A DNA stretch of 64,000 bases, taken from positions 1 through 64,000 of the forward strand of contig JAWLDA010000003.1 of assembly GCA_041686855.1 (NCBI GenBank). The letters are read 5' to 3'. Under the pieces are notes generated by a model. The model was not told the DNA's origin and searched no databases. It saw nothing but the letters and a program-made list of their open reading frames with translations. Source of the stretch: JAWLDA01 sp041686855 (GTDB lineage Bacteria; Bacillota; Limnochordia; DTU080; RSA5). This document shows, in pieces, positions 17,104 to 25,806 of the stretch. The stretch's first letter is position 1, and the number at the start of each line of letters is the position of its first letter. The translations under genes were made by a program, and so were the position numbers.

Positions 17104-19008
17104 TTGTCCCGTCTGCCCGATCATGTGATCGACGAAGTCCGATCCCGGATCGATATCGTCGAGATAATTTCCGAGCACGTAAAGCTGCAGGGGTCGGGGC
17201 GGCGATACAAAGGACTCTGCCCGTTTCACAACGAAAAGACTCCTTCGTTTTTCGTCGATCGTGAGACGCAGTTGTACTACTGCTTTGGATGCCAGTCAGG
17301 AGGAAATGTCTTCAACTTTTTGACCGAGTTGGAGAAGGCTCCGTTTGCCGAGGTAGTGCGCCAGCTTGCTGATCGGGTAGGTATCCCGGTCGAGGAGGTC
17401 GAGGTGTCACCACGCGAGGCGCGTCGACGCAAAGAAGAAGAGGCGTGTTGGCGAGCTAACAAAGTGGCCCAAGAGTTCTTTGTACGCTGCTTATTCTCGC
17501 AAATGGGGCAGGCGGCGCGGGATTACTTGAAGCGGCGCGGTCTCACCAAAGAGACCGTTCAGCGCTTTCAACTTGGCTACGCACCCGATGATTGGGGACG
17601 TTTGCGTGATTACCTGCGCTCTCAGGGCGTTCCAGAGTCGGTCGGGATTAAAGCGGGTCTCCTTTCGCAAGGGCGTCGGGGCGCTTACGATCGTTTTCGT
17701 GGCAGAGTGATGTTTCCCATTACTGACGTGCGCGGAAATGTCGTGGGATTTGGCGGACGTATTCTGGCGGGTGAGGGTGCCAAGTACATCAATACGGCTG
17801 AGACTCCGGCGTTTTCTAAAGGCAATCATCTGTATGGTCTCGAAATTGCTGCCGCAGAGTTTCGGCCAATGGAGCGTGTCGTTTTGGTCGAGGGATACAT
17901 GGACGTCATCGGCCTCTACCAACGTGGATTTGGTCCGGCAGTCGCATCGTTGGGCACGGCGTTTACAAACAACCAAGCGCAGATGCTGAAACGGTATACA
18001 CAACACGTTGTCCTAGCCTACGACGCCGACGCTGCGGGACAAAACGCAACGCTACGGGGCTTGGATATTCTTAAGGGCTCGGGGCTATCTCTAAAAGTAG
18101 CGCGACTGCCCGAAGATGAGGATCCCGACTCTTTCGTCGCCTCGCACGGCAAAGATGCCTTTGAACGCCTTGTAGACGGTGCCGTACCGCTCATCGAGTA
18201 TCAGTTGGAAGAGGCGCTACGTACGGTGAATGTCCAAGGGGTCGAAGGTCAAATCGAGGCCGTTAAGCGTCTCCTGCCGGTCTTGAGTGGCATTGAGAGC
18301 CCGGTCGGTCGCGAGGGGTACGTTGCGCAAATGGCCGAGCGGATAGGTGTGAGTCCGTATGCGCTCGCGGACGAGCTGGCAAAATTCGAAGGCTCAAATG
18401 GGAATGATAGACGGGATCGCCCTGGCATGCGTGCGAACGGAAGGTCGCGGCATAATTTGTCAAGAAGTCGTTATACTAATACGGATTTGCCTTCAGGCAG
18501 TCGCTCCGGGCAGGGCGAGAGGCCAACGGCGCAAAAAGCATCAGGTCGGTCCAAATCCAGCCGGGCAATCCCTGGGGCGTCGGTTGAGGCCGCATTGCTG
18601 GCATGGCTTTTGAAAGAGCCCCAAAGGATTGGTGAGCTAAATGAATCGTTGGGTGAATCACCGTTCATCGATGAGCGCTATAATAAAGTGTTTGAGTGGT
18701 TGGCCCAAAATACGGATCGGGAAGACAACCCAGAAAGCATCATGGCACAGTTAACCGATCCCGATTTGGCGAAAATTGCAGGAGAGGTACTCATGCGCGC
18801 AGAAACGCCGGTAGGCCCATTTCGCGCGTACCTTCAACGAGCAATTGACGAACGAGCGCGCTGGCACATACAAGGCTTGGAGGCGAAAATAGGCTCACTG
18901 ATGAAAGACGATTCGATCAGCCCATACGAGATAAACCGGTTGGTATTGGTCTACAAGAAGATTCGGGAACGCTTACGACACGCGACGGAACAGGTTGAAG
19001 CATCCTAG
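17104..19008 (+). CDS. dnaG: DNA primase DnaG
   Basis: This 634-residue primase makes RNA primers at the replication fork. Its zinc-binding domain has C-P-F-H-N-E-K-T-P-S-F and Y-Y-C-F-G-C (C-H-C-C ligands). The RNA polymerase/TOPRIM core includes V-E-G-Y-M-D-V and the acidic A-Y-D-A-D-A-A-G. A low-complexity, basic/serine-rich linker (about residues 435-490) leads to the C-terminal helicase-binding domain. TTG at 17104 (M-S-R-L-P-D) is preferred because AGGGGTGA lies six bases upstream; GTG at 17095 falls inside that site. It lies just upstream of sigA, as in the macromolecular synthesis operon. Confidence 0.96.
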   Translation: MSRLPDHVIDEVRSRIDIVEIISEHVKLQGSGRRYKGLCPFHNEKTPSFFVDRETQLYYCFGCQSGGNVFNFLTELEKAPFAEVVRQLADRVGIPVEEVEVSPREARRRKEEEACWRANKVAQEFFVRCLFSQMGQAARDYLKRRGLTKETVQRFQLGYAPDDWGRLRDYLRSQGVPESVGIKAGLLSQGRRGAYDRFRGRVMFPITDVRGNVVGFGGRILAGEGAKYINTAETPAFSKGNHLYGLEIAAAEFRPMERVVLVEGYMDVIGLYQRGFGPAVASLGTAFTNNQAQMLKRYTQHVVLAYDADAAGQNATLRGLDILKGSGLSLKVARLPEDEDPDSFVASHGKDAFERLVDGAVPLIEYQLEEALRTVNVQGVEGQIEAVKRLLPVLSGIESPVGREGYVAQMAERIGVSPYALADELAKFEGSNGNDRRDRPGMRANGRSRHNLSRSRYTNTDLPSGSRSGQGERPTAQKASGRSKSSRAIPGASVEAALLAWLLKEPQRIGELNESLGESPFIDERYNKVFEWLAQNTDREDNPESIMAQLTDPDLAKIAGEVLMRAETPVGPFRAYLQRAIDERARWHIQGLEAKIGSLMKDDSISPYEINRLVLVYKKIRERLRHATEQVEAS

Positions 19009-19025
19009 GAAAGGAGGGGGAGAGA

Positions 19026-20117
19026 ATGGCGGGTAAGGAAGAGCTTGTGGAGAGCGAAAGCATCAAGGAGTTAATGGAGAAGGGCAAGCGCCAGGGGAAT
19101 CTCACGTATAACGAGATTATGGACGCGTTACAAGACGTCGAACTCACAGCGGATCAGATTGACGAGATTTACGAGCGCTTCACCAATCAGGGTATCGACA
19201 TCGTCCCCGACGGTACCGAGAACGGCTCGGCAACTGCCGGCAAGAACGACGACGATGTAGAAATCGAACTGACGGTTCCTGAGGGAATCGGGCTCGATGA
19301 TCCCGTGCGCATGTATCTCAAAGAGATCGGTCGAGTCCCATTGCTAAGCGCCGAAGAAGAAGTCGCACTGGCTCAGCGGATTGAGGACGGTGACGAACTG
19401 GCAAAACGGCGCTTGGCTGAGGCTAACCTCCGCCTAGTTGTCAGCATAGCTAAGCGTTATGTTGGGCGCGGCATGCTATTTTTGGACCTTATACAAGAGG
19501 GTAACCTTGGACTCATAAAGGCCGTCGAAAAGTTTGATTTTCGAAAGGGTTTTAAGTTTAGCACGTACGCAACGTGGTGGATCCGGCAAGCCATCACCCG
19601 CGCGATCGCCGATCAAGCGCGGACGATTCGGATTCCTGTTCACATGGTTGAAACGATCAACAAATTGATCCGTATCTCTCGCCAACTCCTCCAGGAGCTG
19701 GGTCGAGAGCCTACACCCGAAGAGATCGCCGAGCAAATGGAGCTTCCGGTCGAGCGGGTGCGGGAGATTATGAAGATTGCTCAAGAGCCCGTCTCGCTCG
19801 AGACACCCATCGGTGAGGAAGAGGACAGTCACCTGGGAGACTTCATTGAGGATCACGAGGCGCCTGCACCGGCGGAGGAAGCCTCCTTCCAGATGCTCAA
19901 GGAGCAACTCGAAGGTGTGCTGGACACCCTAACTCCGCGAGAGGAGAAGGTGCTTCGTCTTCGGTTTGGACTGGACGATGGGCGCTCCCGTACCCTCGAA
20001 GAGGTCGGCCAGGTATTCGGTGTCACTCGAGAGCGTATCCGTCAAATCGAAGCAAAGGCACTGCGGAAATTACGACATCCGAGTCGTAGCAAGAAGCTCA
20101 AAGACTTCCTCGATTAA
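19026..20117 (+). CDS. sigA: Housekeeping RNA polymerase sigma factor SigA (RpoD)
   Basis: This 363-residue primary sigma factor has region 1.1 (N-terminal acidic part), 1.2 (D-P-V-R-M-Y-L-K-E-I-G), region 2 (R-L-A-E-A-N-L-R-L-V-V-S-I-A-K-R-Y; F-S-T-Y-A-T-W-W-I-R-Q-A-I), region 3 (I-P-V-H-M-V-E-T-I) and region 4 with helix-turn-helix E-E-V-G-Q-V-F-G-V-T-R-E-R-I-R-Q-I-E. It follows dnaG by 17 bp behind AAAGGAGGGGGA. There is no long insertion between 1.2 and 2.1, as expected in Bacillota. Confidence 0.97.
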   Translation: MAGKEELVESESIKELMEKGKRQGNLTYNEIMDALQDVELTADQIDEIYERFTNQGIDIVPDGTENGSATAGKNDDDVEIELTVPEGIGLDDPVRMYLKEIGRVPLLSAEEEVALAQRIEDGDELAKRRLAEANLRLVVSIAKRYVGRGMLFLDLIQEGNLGLIKAVEKFDFRKGFKFSTYATWWIRQAITRAIADQARTIRIPVHMVETINKLIRISRQLLQELGREPTPEEIAEQMELPVERVREIMKIAQEPVSLETPIGEEEDSHLGDFIEDHEAPAPAEEASFQMLKEQLEGVLDTLTPREEKVLRLRFGLDDGRSRTLEEVGQVFGVTRERIRQIEAKALRKLRHPSRSKKLKDFLD

Positions 20118-20123
20118 CTTCAT

Positions 20124-20185
20124 GAAGTCATACCTCCTGGGGCGTTGATTCTTCTCGCCTCACACGCTGTAGGAGGTATGACTTC
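20124..20185 (+). other. Long stem-loop after sigA (15-bp perfect stem)
   Basis: GAAGTCATACCTCCT (20124-20138) pairs perfectly with AGGAGGTATGACTTC (20171-20185) across a 32-base loop. There is no U-tract. The 3' arm holds AGGAGG directly before an ATG that opens only an 18-codon frame, so it is not called a gene. It may be the 3' end of the dnaG-sigA transcript. Confidence 0.55.
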
Positions 20186-20210
20186 CCGGCAGCCTATTCG
20201 CTCCAGACAC

Positions 20211-20240
20211 TTTACCTCTCGCCGCATACGGTGATATAAT
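20211..20240 (+). promoter_or_regulatory. Promoter of tRNA-Ile2
   Basis: TTTACC (20211-20216) is followed after 18 bases by a perfect TATAAT (20235-20240). The tRNA begins 19 bases after the -10 box. Confidence 0.75.
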
Positions 20241-20258
20241 AGCATGTGGTTCGGGTAA

Positions 20259-20334
20259 GGGCCCGTAGCTCAGGGGTTAGAGCGTCCGACTCATAATCGG
20301 CTGGTCGCAGGTTCAAATCCTGCCGGGCCCACCA
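20259..20334 (+). tRNA. tRNA with CAU anticodon, probably tRNA-Ile2 (lysidine-modified)
   Basis: A complete 76-base cloverleaf with encoded CCA: acceptor stem GGGCCCG/CGGGCCC, D-arm GCTC-GAGC, anticodon loop CTCATAA, and T-arm with GGTTCAAATCC. The anticodon is CAT. The loop C-T-C-A-T-A-A and the following G-G-T-C-G resemble Bacillus tRNA-Ile2 (read as AUA after TilS lysidine modification), whereas elongator tRNA-Met usually has T-T-C-A-T-A-C. The acceptor stem begins G-C-paired, unlike initiator tRNA. The first anticodon-stem pair (T-C) is mismatched. Confidence 0.85.
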
Positions 20335-20340
20335 TATCAC

Positions 20341-20375
20341 ACCGTTCTTCATCACACTTGAGGAACGGTTTTTTT
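20341..20375 (+). terminator. Terminator after tRNA-Ile2
   Basis: ACCGTTC pairs with GAACGGT, with inner TCA/TGA pairs, followed by seven T's. It lies six bases after the CCA end. Confidence 0.88.
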
Positions 20376-20465
20376 GTACTCTGGTACTTACGAGTGCTTA
20401 ACGATCCCGAGGCAGTTTGGGACGCGTTGGGACGACGGTCGCGAATAGACGGACAAACGGACGCG

Positions 20466-20501
20466 AAAAGAGCGCCGGGATCACTGAGGACTCCGACGCT
20501 C
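20466..20501 (-). terminator. Terminator after tRNA-Glu
   Basis: Read on the minus strand, GAGCGTCGG pairs with CCGGCGCTC (one G-U) around a 14-base loop and is followed by TTTT. It lies about 45 bases downstream of the tRNA-Glu 3' end. Confidence 0.65.
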
Positions 20502-20543
20502 TCGTGTGAAAGCAACGACGAGCGCTGCCTTCTTAAGTGTGGC

Positions 20544-20619
20544 TGGTACCCCCAACGGGATTTGAACCCGTGCTACCGCCTTGAAAGGGCGGCGTCCTAG
20601 GCCGCTAGACGATGGGGGC
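20544..20619 (-). tRNA. tRNA-Glu (UUC)
   Basis: A complete 76-base cloverleaf with encoded CCA on the minus strand: acceptor stem GCCCCCA/TGGGGGT, anticodon stem CCGCC/GGCGG around loop CTTTCAA (anticodon TTC), and T-arm with GGTTCAAATCC. It stands alone, convergent with tRNA-Ile2. Confidence 0.95.
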
Positions 20620-20644
20620 TAGTGGCCTGCGACTCACATACTAT

Positions 20645-20674
20645 ATCTTAACACATGCTGAGGGCGTTTGTCTA
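20645..20674 (-). promoter_or_regulatory. Possible promoter of tRNA-Glu
   Basis: On the minus strand, TAGACA (five of six consensus bases) is followed after 18 bases by TAAGAT, 25 bases before the tRNA. It lies immediately after the ctaG stop, so the tRNA could also be reached by readthrough from the oxidase operon. Confidence 0.45.
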
Positions 20675-20677
20675 GAC

Positions 20678-21562
20678 CTAACTTTGCGTTGTACTCGCCT
20701 GTTGTTGCCCTGTCTGTTCGATCCGAGACTGGCGTTCAGCCGCCCGTTCCTGCCGCCGACGAGCGGAATTCTCCTCTTCCTGGCGCACCCAGCCAAAGAA
20801 TGCCCGTGTGAGAACGTAGAGGAAGACGAACATGCCTCCAACCTTCATCACGATACCTGCGAGCTGCTGGTCTTGGTGGGGAGAGATTCCCCATAGGCGT
20901 GGGGCCGTTCCATAAAACGCGTAGAAGACATCGTGGGCAAAGGTGACGACTGCAAAGATGCCGATTTGCGCCGCTGCCATAAAAAATAGGTAAATGATCT
21001 GCAAAGCCTGGGATATTCTCGGAAGCTCGGGTACATTGCTGGTAATCGGCCACCACATGAGCACAGCGCTGCCGGTCATGACAACGTGCTCGAGAAGGTG
21101 CACGTTGTGGTTGTAGAGGGCCGCTTCGTAAAGAATCGGCAGATGCCACAACGTGTACAGCGCGTTGAAAAGGGCGAGCGCCATGATCGGGGAGGTCAGA
21201 AGGCGAGCAATAGGCTTGACGCCCTTGACGAGGAGGAACCGAAAGCACCATCCAGGTAAGCCCAGCAACAGGAGTGGCGGCATGACGAGGGTCAACAGAA
21301 TGTGCTGCAGCATGTGGGCGCTAAAGAGGTACTCCTCGGAGACCACGTGTAGTGGACTCCCCTCGGCAACGAGGAAGATAAAGAGACCGAGGGCGAAGTA
21401 GCCGATTTGGCGCAAACCGACCGGTCCGCCGAGGCGAAACTTGCGGCGAACCGGTCCAATGAGTGCCAAGTATGCGACCATCACCCAAACAACCCCGGCG
21501 ATAGCTTGGGGATACCATGTGGCCGCTATAGCGGCGTATACGTCAGGCGTTGCTGGAGTCAC
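20678..21562 (-). CDS. ctaG: Cytochrome c oxidase assembly factor CtaG (caa3 type)
   Basis: This 294-residue polytopic protein of the caa3_CtaG family is needed to assemble active caa3 oxidase, probably by helping form the CuB centre. About seven hydrophobic helices are visible, with conserved histidines in S-A-H-M-L-Q-H-I-L-L, L-W-H-L-P-I-L and N-V-H-L-L-E-H-V. It is the last gene of the ctaCDEFG block, the same order as in Bacillus. GTG start at 21562; the ribosome site is weak. Confidence 0.9.
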   Translation of the reverse strand: MTPATPDVYAAIAATWYPQAIAGVVWVMVAYLALIGPVRRKFRLGGPVGLRQIGYFALGLFIFLVAEGSPLHVVSEEYLFSAHMLQHILLTLVMPPLLLLGLPGWCFRFLLVKGVKPIARLLTSPIMALALFNALYTLWHLPILYEAALYNHNVHLLEHVVMTGSAVLMWWPITSNVPELPRISQALQIIYLFFMAAAQIGIFAVVTFAHDVFYAFYGTAPRLWGISPHQDQQLAGIVMKVGGMFVFLYVLTRAFFGWVRQEEENSARRRQERAAERQSRIEQTGQQQASTTQS

Positions 21563-21606
21563 GGGATTTCGTTAACACTCCGTTCAAGCCGACTGCTTCG
21601 GCTGGG

Positions 21607-21909
21607 TTAGTTGGACATCACAATAACAAAGAAGTACACGATGAGCGCTACGAGCATGCCAAAGGTGAAGAAGCCTGTGTATGCCCGTGCGTCCCACTTG
21701 AGGTGCATGAAGTATCCAACTACCAACACGAACTTTAGAACTGAGAGAATGATGAGAATCGGCGCCAAGACGCCGCGAATCGCGTCAATATACACCGCCC
21801 ATACTTCGAGGGCCGTAATCACGGTCAGCCACAACGCAACCTTCCAAAAAAACTTGGGAGTCGGGTGCGCTGCGTGCTGTGCCGTTGTCTCTCCGTGCCC
21901 GTGAGCCAT
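21607..21909 (-). CDS. ctaF: Cytochrome c oxidase subunit IV
   Basis: This small 100-residue subunit has three membrane helices and begins with a histidine-rich hydrophilic leader (M-A-H-G-H-G-E). The conserved segment F-V-L-V-V-G-Y-F-M-H-L-K-W-D is typical of prokaryotic COX4 subunits. It stabilises the oxidase complex in the membrane. Length fits the CtaF family. Confidence 0.92.
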   Translation of the reverse strand: MAHGHGETTAQHAAHPTPKFFWKVALWLTVITALEVWAVYIDAIRGVLAPILIILSVLKFVLVVGYFMHLKWDARAYTGFFTFGMLVALIVYFFVIVMSN

Positions 21910-21953
21910 GTCACGTTGCTCCCTTCGTTAATAAGTCTCCGAAAGTGAAGGCC

Positions 21954-22550
21954 TCAGTGATTTACGCCCAAGAGGTAGACCACCGTGAAGACCACAATCC
22001 AAACAATGTCGACAAAGTGCCAGTAAAGACCGGCCACTTCCACGTCGAGGGCTCGACGTTCGGCGGGCGCCTTGCGAAACGTCTCGACAAACAAAGCGAT
22101 CAACCAGATGACGCCTCCGGTCACGTGAGCGCCGTGAAAGCCCGTCAACACAAAGAAAGTGCTACCGAAGAGATTTTGACTAAGGGAGAGCCCAACGTGG
22201 TAGAAGTGGGTAAACTCATACACCTGAAAACCAAGGAAGACGCTCCCCATCACGATGACGGCGAGTAGTGAAAGGCGCGTGCCTCGCATGTCCCCGCGCT
22301 GTGAGGCATTAACGGCCAACACCATCGCCAAGCTGCTCATCAACAGCACGAAGGTGCTAATTGATGTGAGCGGGATGTCTAGGACATCGGTAGGGTATGG
22401 TCCTACGAGGCTCTTACCTTGGTAGACCAGGTAGGTGGCAATCAGCGCACCAAAAAACATGCACTCAGACGAAATAAACAGCCAGAAGGCCAGCTTCCTA
22501 TTGGGAAGGCCCGTTGAGGAATGCTCTACATACTCCGATGCGTGATTCAT
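21954..22550 (-). CDS. ctaE: Cytochrome c oxidase subunit III
   Basis: This 198-residue five-helix subunit has the family sequences W-L-F-I-S-S-E-C-M-F-F-G, F-V-L-T-G-F-H-G-A-H-V and A-G-L-Y-W-H-F-V-D-I-V-W. The Glu in the first motif and the H-F-V-D end are diagnostic. It overlaps the ctaD stop by four bases (ATGA), so translation is coupled. It belongs to the A-type haem-copper oxidase in the cell membrane. Confidence 0.95.
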   Translation of the reverse strand: MNHASEYVEHSSTGLPNRKLAFWLFISSECMFFGALIATYLVYQGKSLVGPYPTDVLDIPLTSISTFVLLMSSLAMVLAVNASQRGDMRGTRLSLLAVIVMGSVFLGFQVYEFTHFYHVGLSLSQNLFGSTFFVLTGFHGAHVTGGVIWLIALFVETFRKAPAERRALDVEVAGLYWHFVDIVWIVVFTVVYLLGVNH

Positions 22551-24433
22551 TGCTGCGCTCCTCTCGGTGTGATGTGGTATCCGCCGACGCCTTCAAAAGC
22601 CCAAGCGATCATCGAAGCGAGTCCAAGCGCCGCGCCCCCAAGGGTGGCCGCCAGGCTAAAGATGAACCCGTACGCCATGATGGTGAGGCCTAGAGCAAGG
22701 AGGAACGGGAAGATCGACTGACCAGGCATGTGAATCCCATGCTCGGCGTCTCCATGAGAGTGACCCGCTGCCGCAGTCTCCCGTTCAACTGTTCCGGCCT
22801 GCTTGCGCTCCCAGAGTTCGTCACGCTCGGAGATAAGCGGAATCTCAGCGTAGTTGTACGGCGGGACCGGTGAGGGAAGCGACCACTCGATGGTGCGCGC
22901 ATCCCAAGGATCGGCTACGGCCTGCTCTCCTGAACGAATGCTTACAGCAAGATTGATGAGGAGGAAGAGGACGCCGAAGCCCAGCACAAACGCACCAACG
23001 GTGGAGGCCTGGTTCCAAAAGCCCAGACCCAAGTCGGCATCGTATGTGTAGATCCGACGGGGCATACCCATGAGACCCAGGAAGTGCATTGGGAAAAAGG
23101 CAATGTTAAAGCCGACGAACATCAGCCAGAAATTGAGCTTACCCAGCTTCTCACTCATCTTGCGTCCGGTTAACTTGGGGAACCAGTAGTAAAGGCCCGA
23201 AACCAGAGCAAAGAGGGTACCACCGATGAGTACGTAATGGAAATGCGCAATGACGAAATACGTATCTTGCTGTTGCGCATCCGCCGGCGCTGCAGCGTGC
23301 ATCACGCCGCTAAATCCGCCGATCATAAACATCCAGATGAAGCCGATGGCAAACATCAGTGAGGTGGTGTAACGCAGTGAGCCGCCCCATAGTGTCGAGA
23401 CCCAGTTGAAGATCTTGATACCCGTGGGGATCGCGATGGTCATCGTGGTCAGGGCGAAGACCGTGTTAACGACGGGTCCAAGTCCGACCGTGAACATGTG
23501 GTGCACCCACACTGCAAAGCCGAGGAACGCAATGATGATCGTCGAAAAGACCATGACCGGGTACCCGAAGAGCGGTTTTCGGGAGAAGGTCGGCAACACT
23601 TCGGAGATGACTCCCATCGCGGGGAGGATGAGGATATAAACTTCTGGGTGTCCGAAGATCCAGAACAGGTGTTGCCAGAGGACCACGTCTCCGTTGGCCG
23701 TCACTTCAAAGAAGTTGGTGCCGTACATGCGGTCAAACATCAAAAGGATCAGGCCGACCGTGATCGCCGGGAACGACAGGATGATGAGGAACTGGGTTAC
23801 GAGCGTCGTCCAGACAAAGATCGGCATGCGCATGAGCGTCATCCCGGGGGCTCGCATGTTGAAAATCGTTACGATGAAGTTGAATCCGGCAGCCAATGAT
23901 GCGACCCCGAGGAGCTGTAACCCCAACACCCAGAAGTCCATGCCGAAACCGGGGCTGTAGGTGGTGGAAGAGAGGTTGGCATAGCCGAACCAACCACCAT
24001 TAGGCACCTCGCCGAGGAACCAACTGGTGTTGATAAAGATGCCGCCCAAAAGGAAGAGCCAGTAACTAAAAGCGTTGAGTCGCGGGAACGCGACGTCCCT
24101 GGCGCCGATCATTAGAGGCACCAAGTAGTTAAAGAAGGCTGCAGAGAGCGGCATGATCGCTAAGAAGATCATAGTGGTGCCGTGCATTGTGAAGAGCTCG
24201 TTGAAGCTGTCGGCTCCGATCACAGAGAGATTGGGTCCCGCCAGTTGCAGACGGATCAGCAATGCTTCAATGCCGCCGACGACAAAGAAGAAGAGCGCGC
24301 TGATGCCGTAGAGGATGCCGATGCGCTTGTGGTCGACCGTAGTCAGCCAACCGAGGAGGCCGCGCGTCGTCTTGGGGCGCAAGGCACCGCCGACGTGCTC
24401 CGTTTGGTGATACACTTCCTCGTAAGTAGCCAT
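22547..24433 (-). CDS. ctaD: Cytochrome c oxidase subunit I
   Basis: This 628-residue catalytic subunit reduces oxygen to water at a haem-copper centre and pumps protons. Haem a ligands lie in T-M-H-G-T-T-M and in A-H-F-H-Y-V-L. The CuB site has H-P-E-V-Y (with the His-Tyr cross-link pair) and H-H-M-F-T-V-G. The K- and D-channel regions look complete. The C-terminus has two extra hydrophobic segments after about residue 565, which is common in caa3 enzymes. ATG start behind GAGGAG. Confidence 0.97.
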   Translation of the reverse strand: MATYEEVYHQTEHVGGALRPKTTRGLLGWLTTVDHKRIGILYGISALFFFVVGGIEALLIRLQLAGPNLSVIGADSFNELFTMHGTTMIFLAIMPLSAAFFNYLVPLMIGARDVAFPRLNAFSYWLFLLGGIFINTSWFLGEVPNGGWFGYANLSSTTYSPGFGMDFWVLGLQLLGVASLAAGFNFIVTIFNMRAPGMTLMRMPIFVWTTLVTQFLIILSFPAITVGLILLMFDRMYGTNFFEVTANGDVVLWQHLFWIFGHPEVYILILPAMGVISEVLPTFSRKPLFGYPVMVFSTIIIAFLGFAVWVHHMFTVGLGPVVNTVFALTTMTIAIPTGIKIFNWVSTLWGGSLRYTTSLMFAIGFIWMFMIGGFSGVMHAAAPADAQQQDTYFVIAHFHYVLIGGTLFALVSGLYYWFPKLTGRKMSEKLGKLNFWLMFVGFNIAFFPMHFLGLMGMPRRIYTYDADLGLGFWNQASTVGAFVLGFGVLFLLINLAVSIRSGEQAVADPWDARTIEWSLPSPVPPYNYAEIPLISERDELWERKQAGTVERETAAAGHSHGDAEHGIHMPGQSIFPFLLALGLTIMAYGFIFSLAATLGGAALGLASMIAWAFEGVGGYHITPRGAQQ

Positions 24434-24496
24434 TTGATTCTGTCTCCTCTTTCTTTCAAGAACGTTAGAGTGCTCTCAACGCGACTTGACGTAACG

Positions 24497-25519
24497 TTAC
24501 TCTAGTGATTCAAGAAACGCCACGAGGGCGGAAACATCGTCGTTGCTCAATCCTAGGTTGGGCATGAGCGCTCCGGGCTTAACAGCTTGCGGATCGCGCA
24601 ACCAAGCGGCCATATTCTCGGGCGTGTTTGGAACGAGGCCGGCGGCGATCGTAGTACGGCTGCCAACGTCCGAGAGGTCAGGGCCGACTTTGCCGGCTGC
24701 AGTCGTACCGTCCACAGTGTGGCAGGCGGCGCATGCGGAATTGACGAAGACGTCGTGTCCGCGGGCGACTAACGCATCGTCGGAGGCGAAGGCGGCAGCG
24801 GTTTTACGCTCTTGAACCCAGGCGTCGAACTCTTCCTGGCTTACTGCTTGGACGCGGAAACGCATGTTTGCATGCGACGTACCGCAGTATTCAGCGCACT
24901 GCCCATAGTAGACGCCGGGTTCATCGGCCTGAAGCCACATACTATTCACGCGATTTGGCACGACGTCGACCTTGCCTGCGAGACGGGGGACCCAAAAACT
25001 GTGGATGACGTCCTCAGACTCGAGGGTGAGGTCAATCGGTTGGCCGACGGGAATGCGCATCTCGTTGGCAGTCACGATTCCCAATTCGGGATACTCAAAT
25101 GCCCACCACCATTGGTAGCCGATCACTCGCACTTTGACGGCGTCATTGGATGGAGCCGCTGCGAGTTGAAACGAAAGATTCACGGTAGGAACGGCAATAA
25201 AGAGAAGAAGAATGACAGGGATGACAGTCCACAACACTTCGAGTTTGGCATTGCCGTGGATCTGTTTGGGTTGAGCGTCGCCCGGGCGACCTCGAAAGCG
25301 AATCATAGCATAACCGAGAGCGATTGCGACGACGACGAAAATAAAGATTGTGATCCACAGCGTCACGTTAAACAGGTCTAATTGCATCTTGGCGACCGGT
25401 CCTGCTGGATCAAAGGTCGACTGCGGTAGTGCAGCGGCGGCAGGGTACGCGATCGTCAGTAGCATTAGACCGACGAGGAGTTGGGTGATTCGTCTTGCGA
25501 AGCGGCGATTGCGTTCCAT
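24497..25519 (-). CDS. ctaC: Cytochrome c oxidase subunit II with fused cytochrome c domain
   Basis: This 340-residue subunit accepts electrons from cytochrome c. It has a signal sequence ending near A-Y-P-A-A-A-A, two membrane helices, a cupredoxin domain with the CuA ligands C-A-E-Y-C-G-T-S-H-A-N-M, and a C-terminal cytochrome c domain with the haem-binding C-A-A-C-H (about residue 265) and the axial Met in A-L-M-P-N-L. The fusion makes this a caa3 oxidase. Unlike Bacillus CtaC there is no lipobox cysteine, so type I signal peptidase cleavage is expected. It is the first gene of the operon, with ATG behind TAGGAGAGG. Confidence 0.96.
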   Translation of the reverse strand: MERNRRFARRITQLLVGLMLLTIAYPAAAALPQSTFDPAGPVAKMQLDLFNVTLWITIFIFVVVAIALGYAMIRFRGRPGDAQPKQIHGNAKLEVLWTVIPVILLLFIAVPTVNLSFQLAAAPSNDAVKVRVIGYQWWWAFEYPELGIVTANEMRIPVGQPIDLTLESEDVIHSFWVPRLAGKVDVVPNRVNSMWLQADEPGVYYGQCAEYCGTSHANMRFRVQAVSQEEFDAWVQERKTAAAFASDDALVARGHDVFVNSACAACHTVDGTTAAGKVGPDLSDVGSRTTIAAGLVPNTPENMAAWLRDPQAVKPGALMPNLGLSNDDVSALVAFLESLE

Positions 25520-25806
25520 GATTCCTCTCCTAGAATACTTGGCGTCCCCAGTGTTGGTGATGCTTGATCACGTCGACTGAAGCCAATGTGATGAAACCCA
25601 CAAATATGTGTGGTTCCCGACACGATAGGCAATTCCTCTCGGGATTGTTCAAAAGTTTGCTCCCCAAAAGCACCCATTCGACGGAGTGTTACCGGCGGTG
25701 TACAGGAGAGGAGCACGGGTGGGAGGAAGGGTTATTCTAAACTGGTGAGTGATTCGACTACGGCGATTTGATTACCGATTTGTTTACAAGGAAGGGCGTG
25801 TTCGAC

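Noticed and set aside
20178..20234. An 18-codon leader peptide after sigA
   Set aside because: The AGGAGG is only one base from the ATG and is buried in a perfect stem; the frame overlaps the tRNA promoter.
25520..25806. A Rex- or ResD-type operator in the ctaC-nif3 intergenic region (CCACA-AATATG-TGTGG)
   Set aside because: It is a short inverted repeat that does not match a known redox-regulator consensus well enough.
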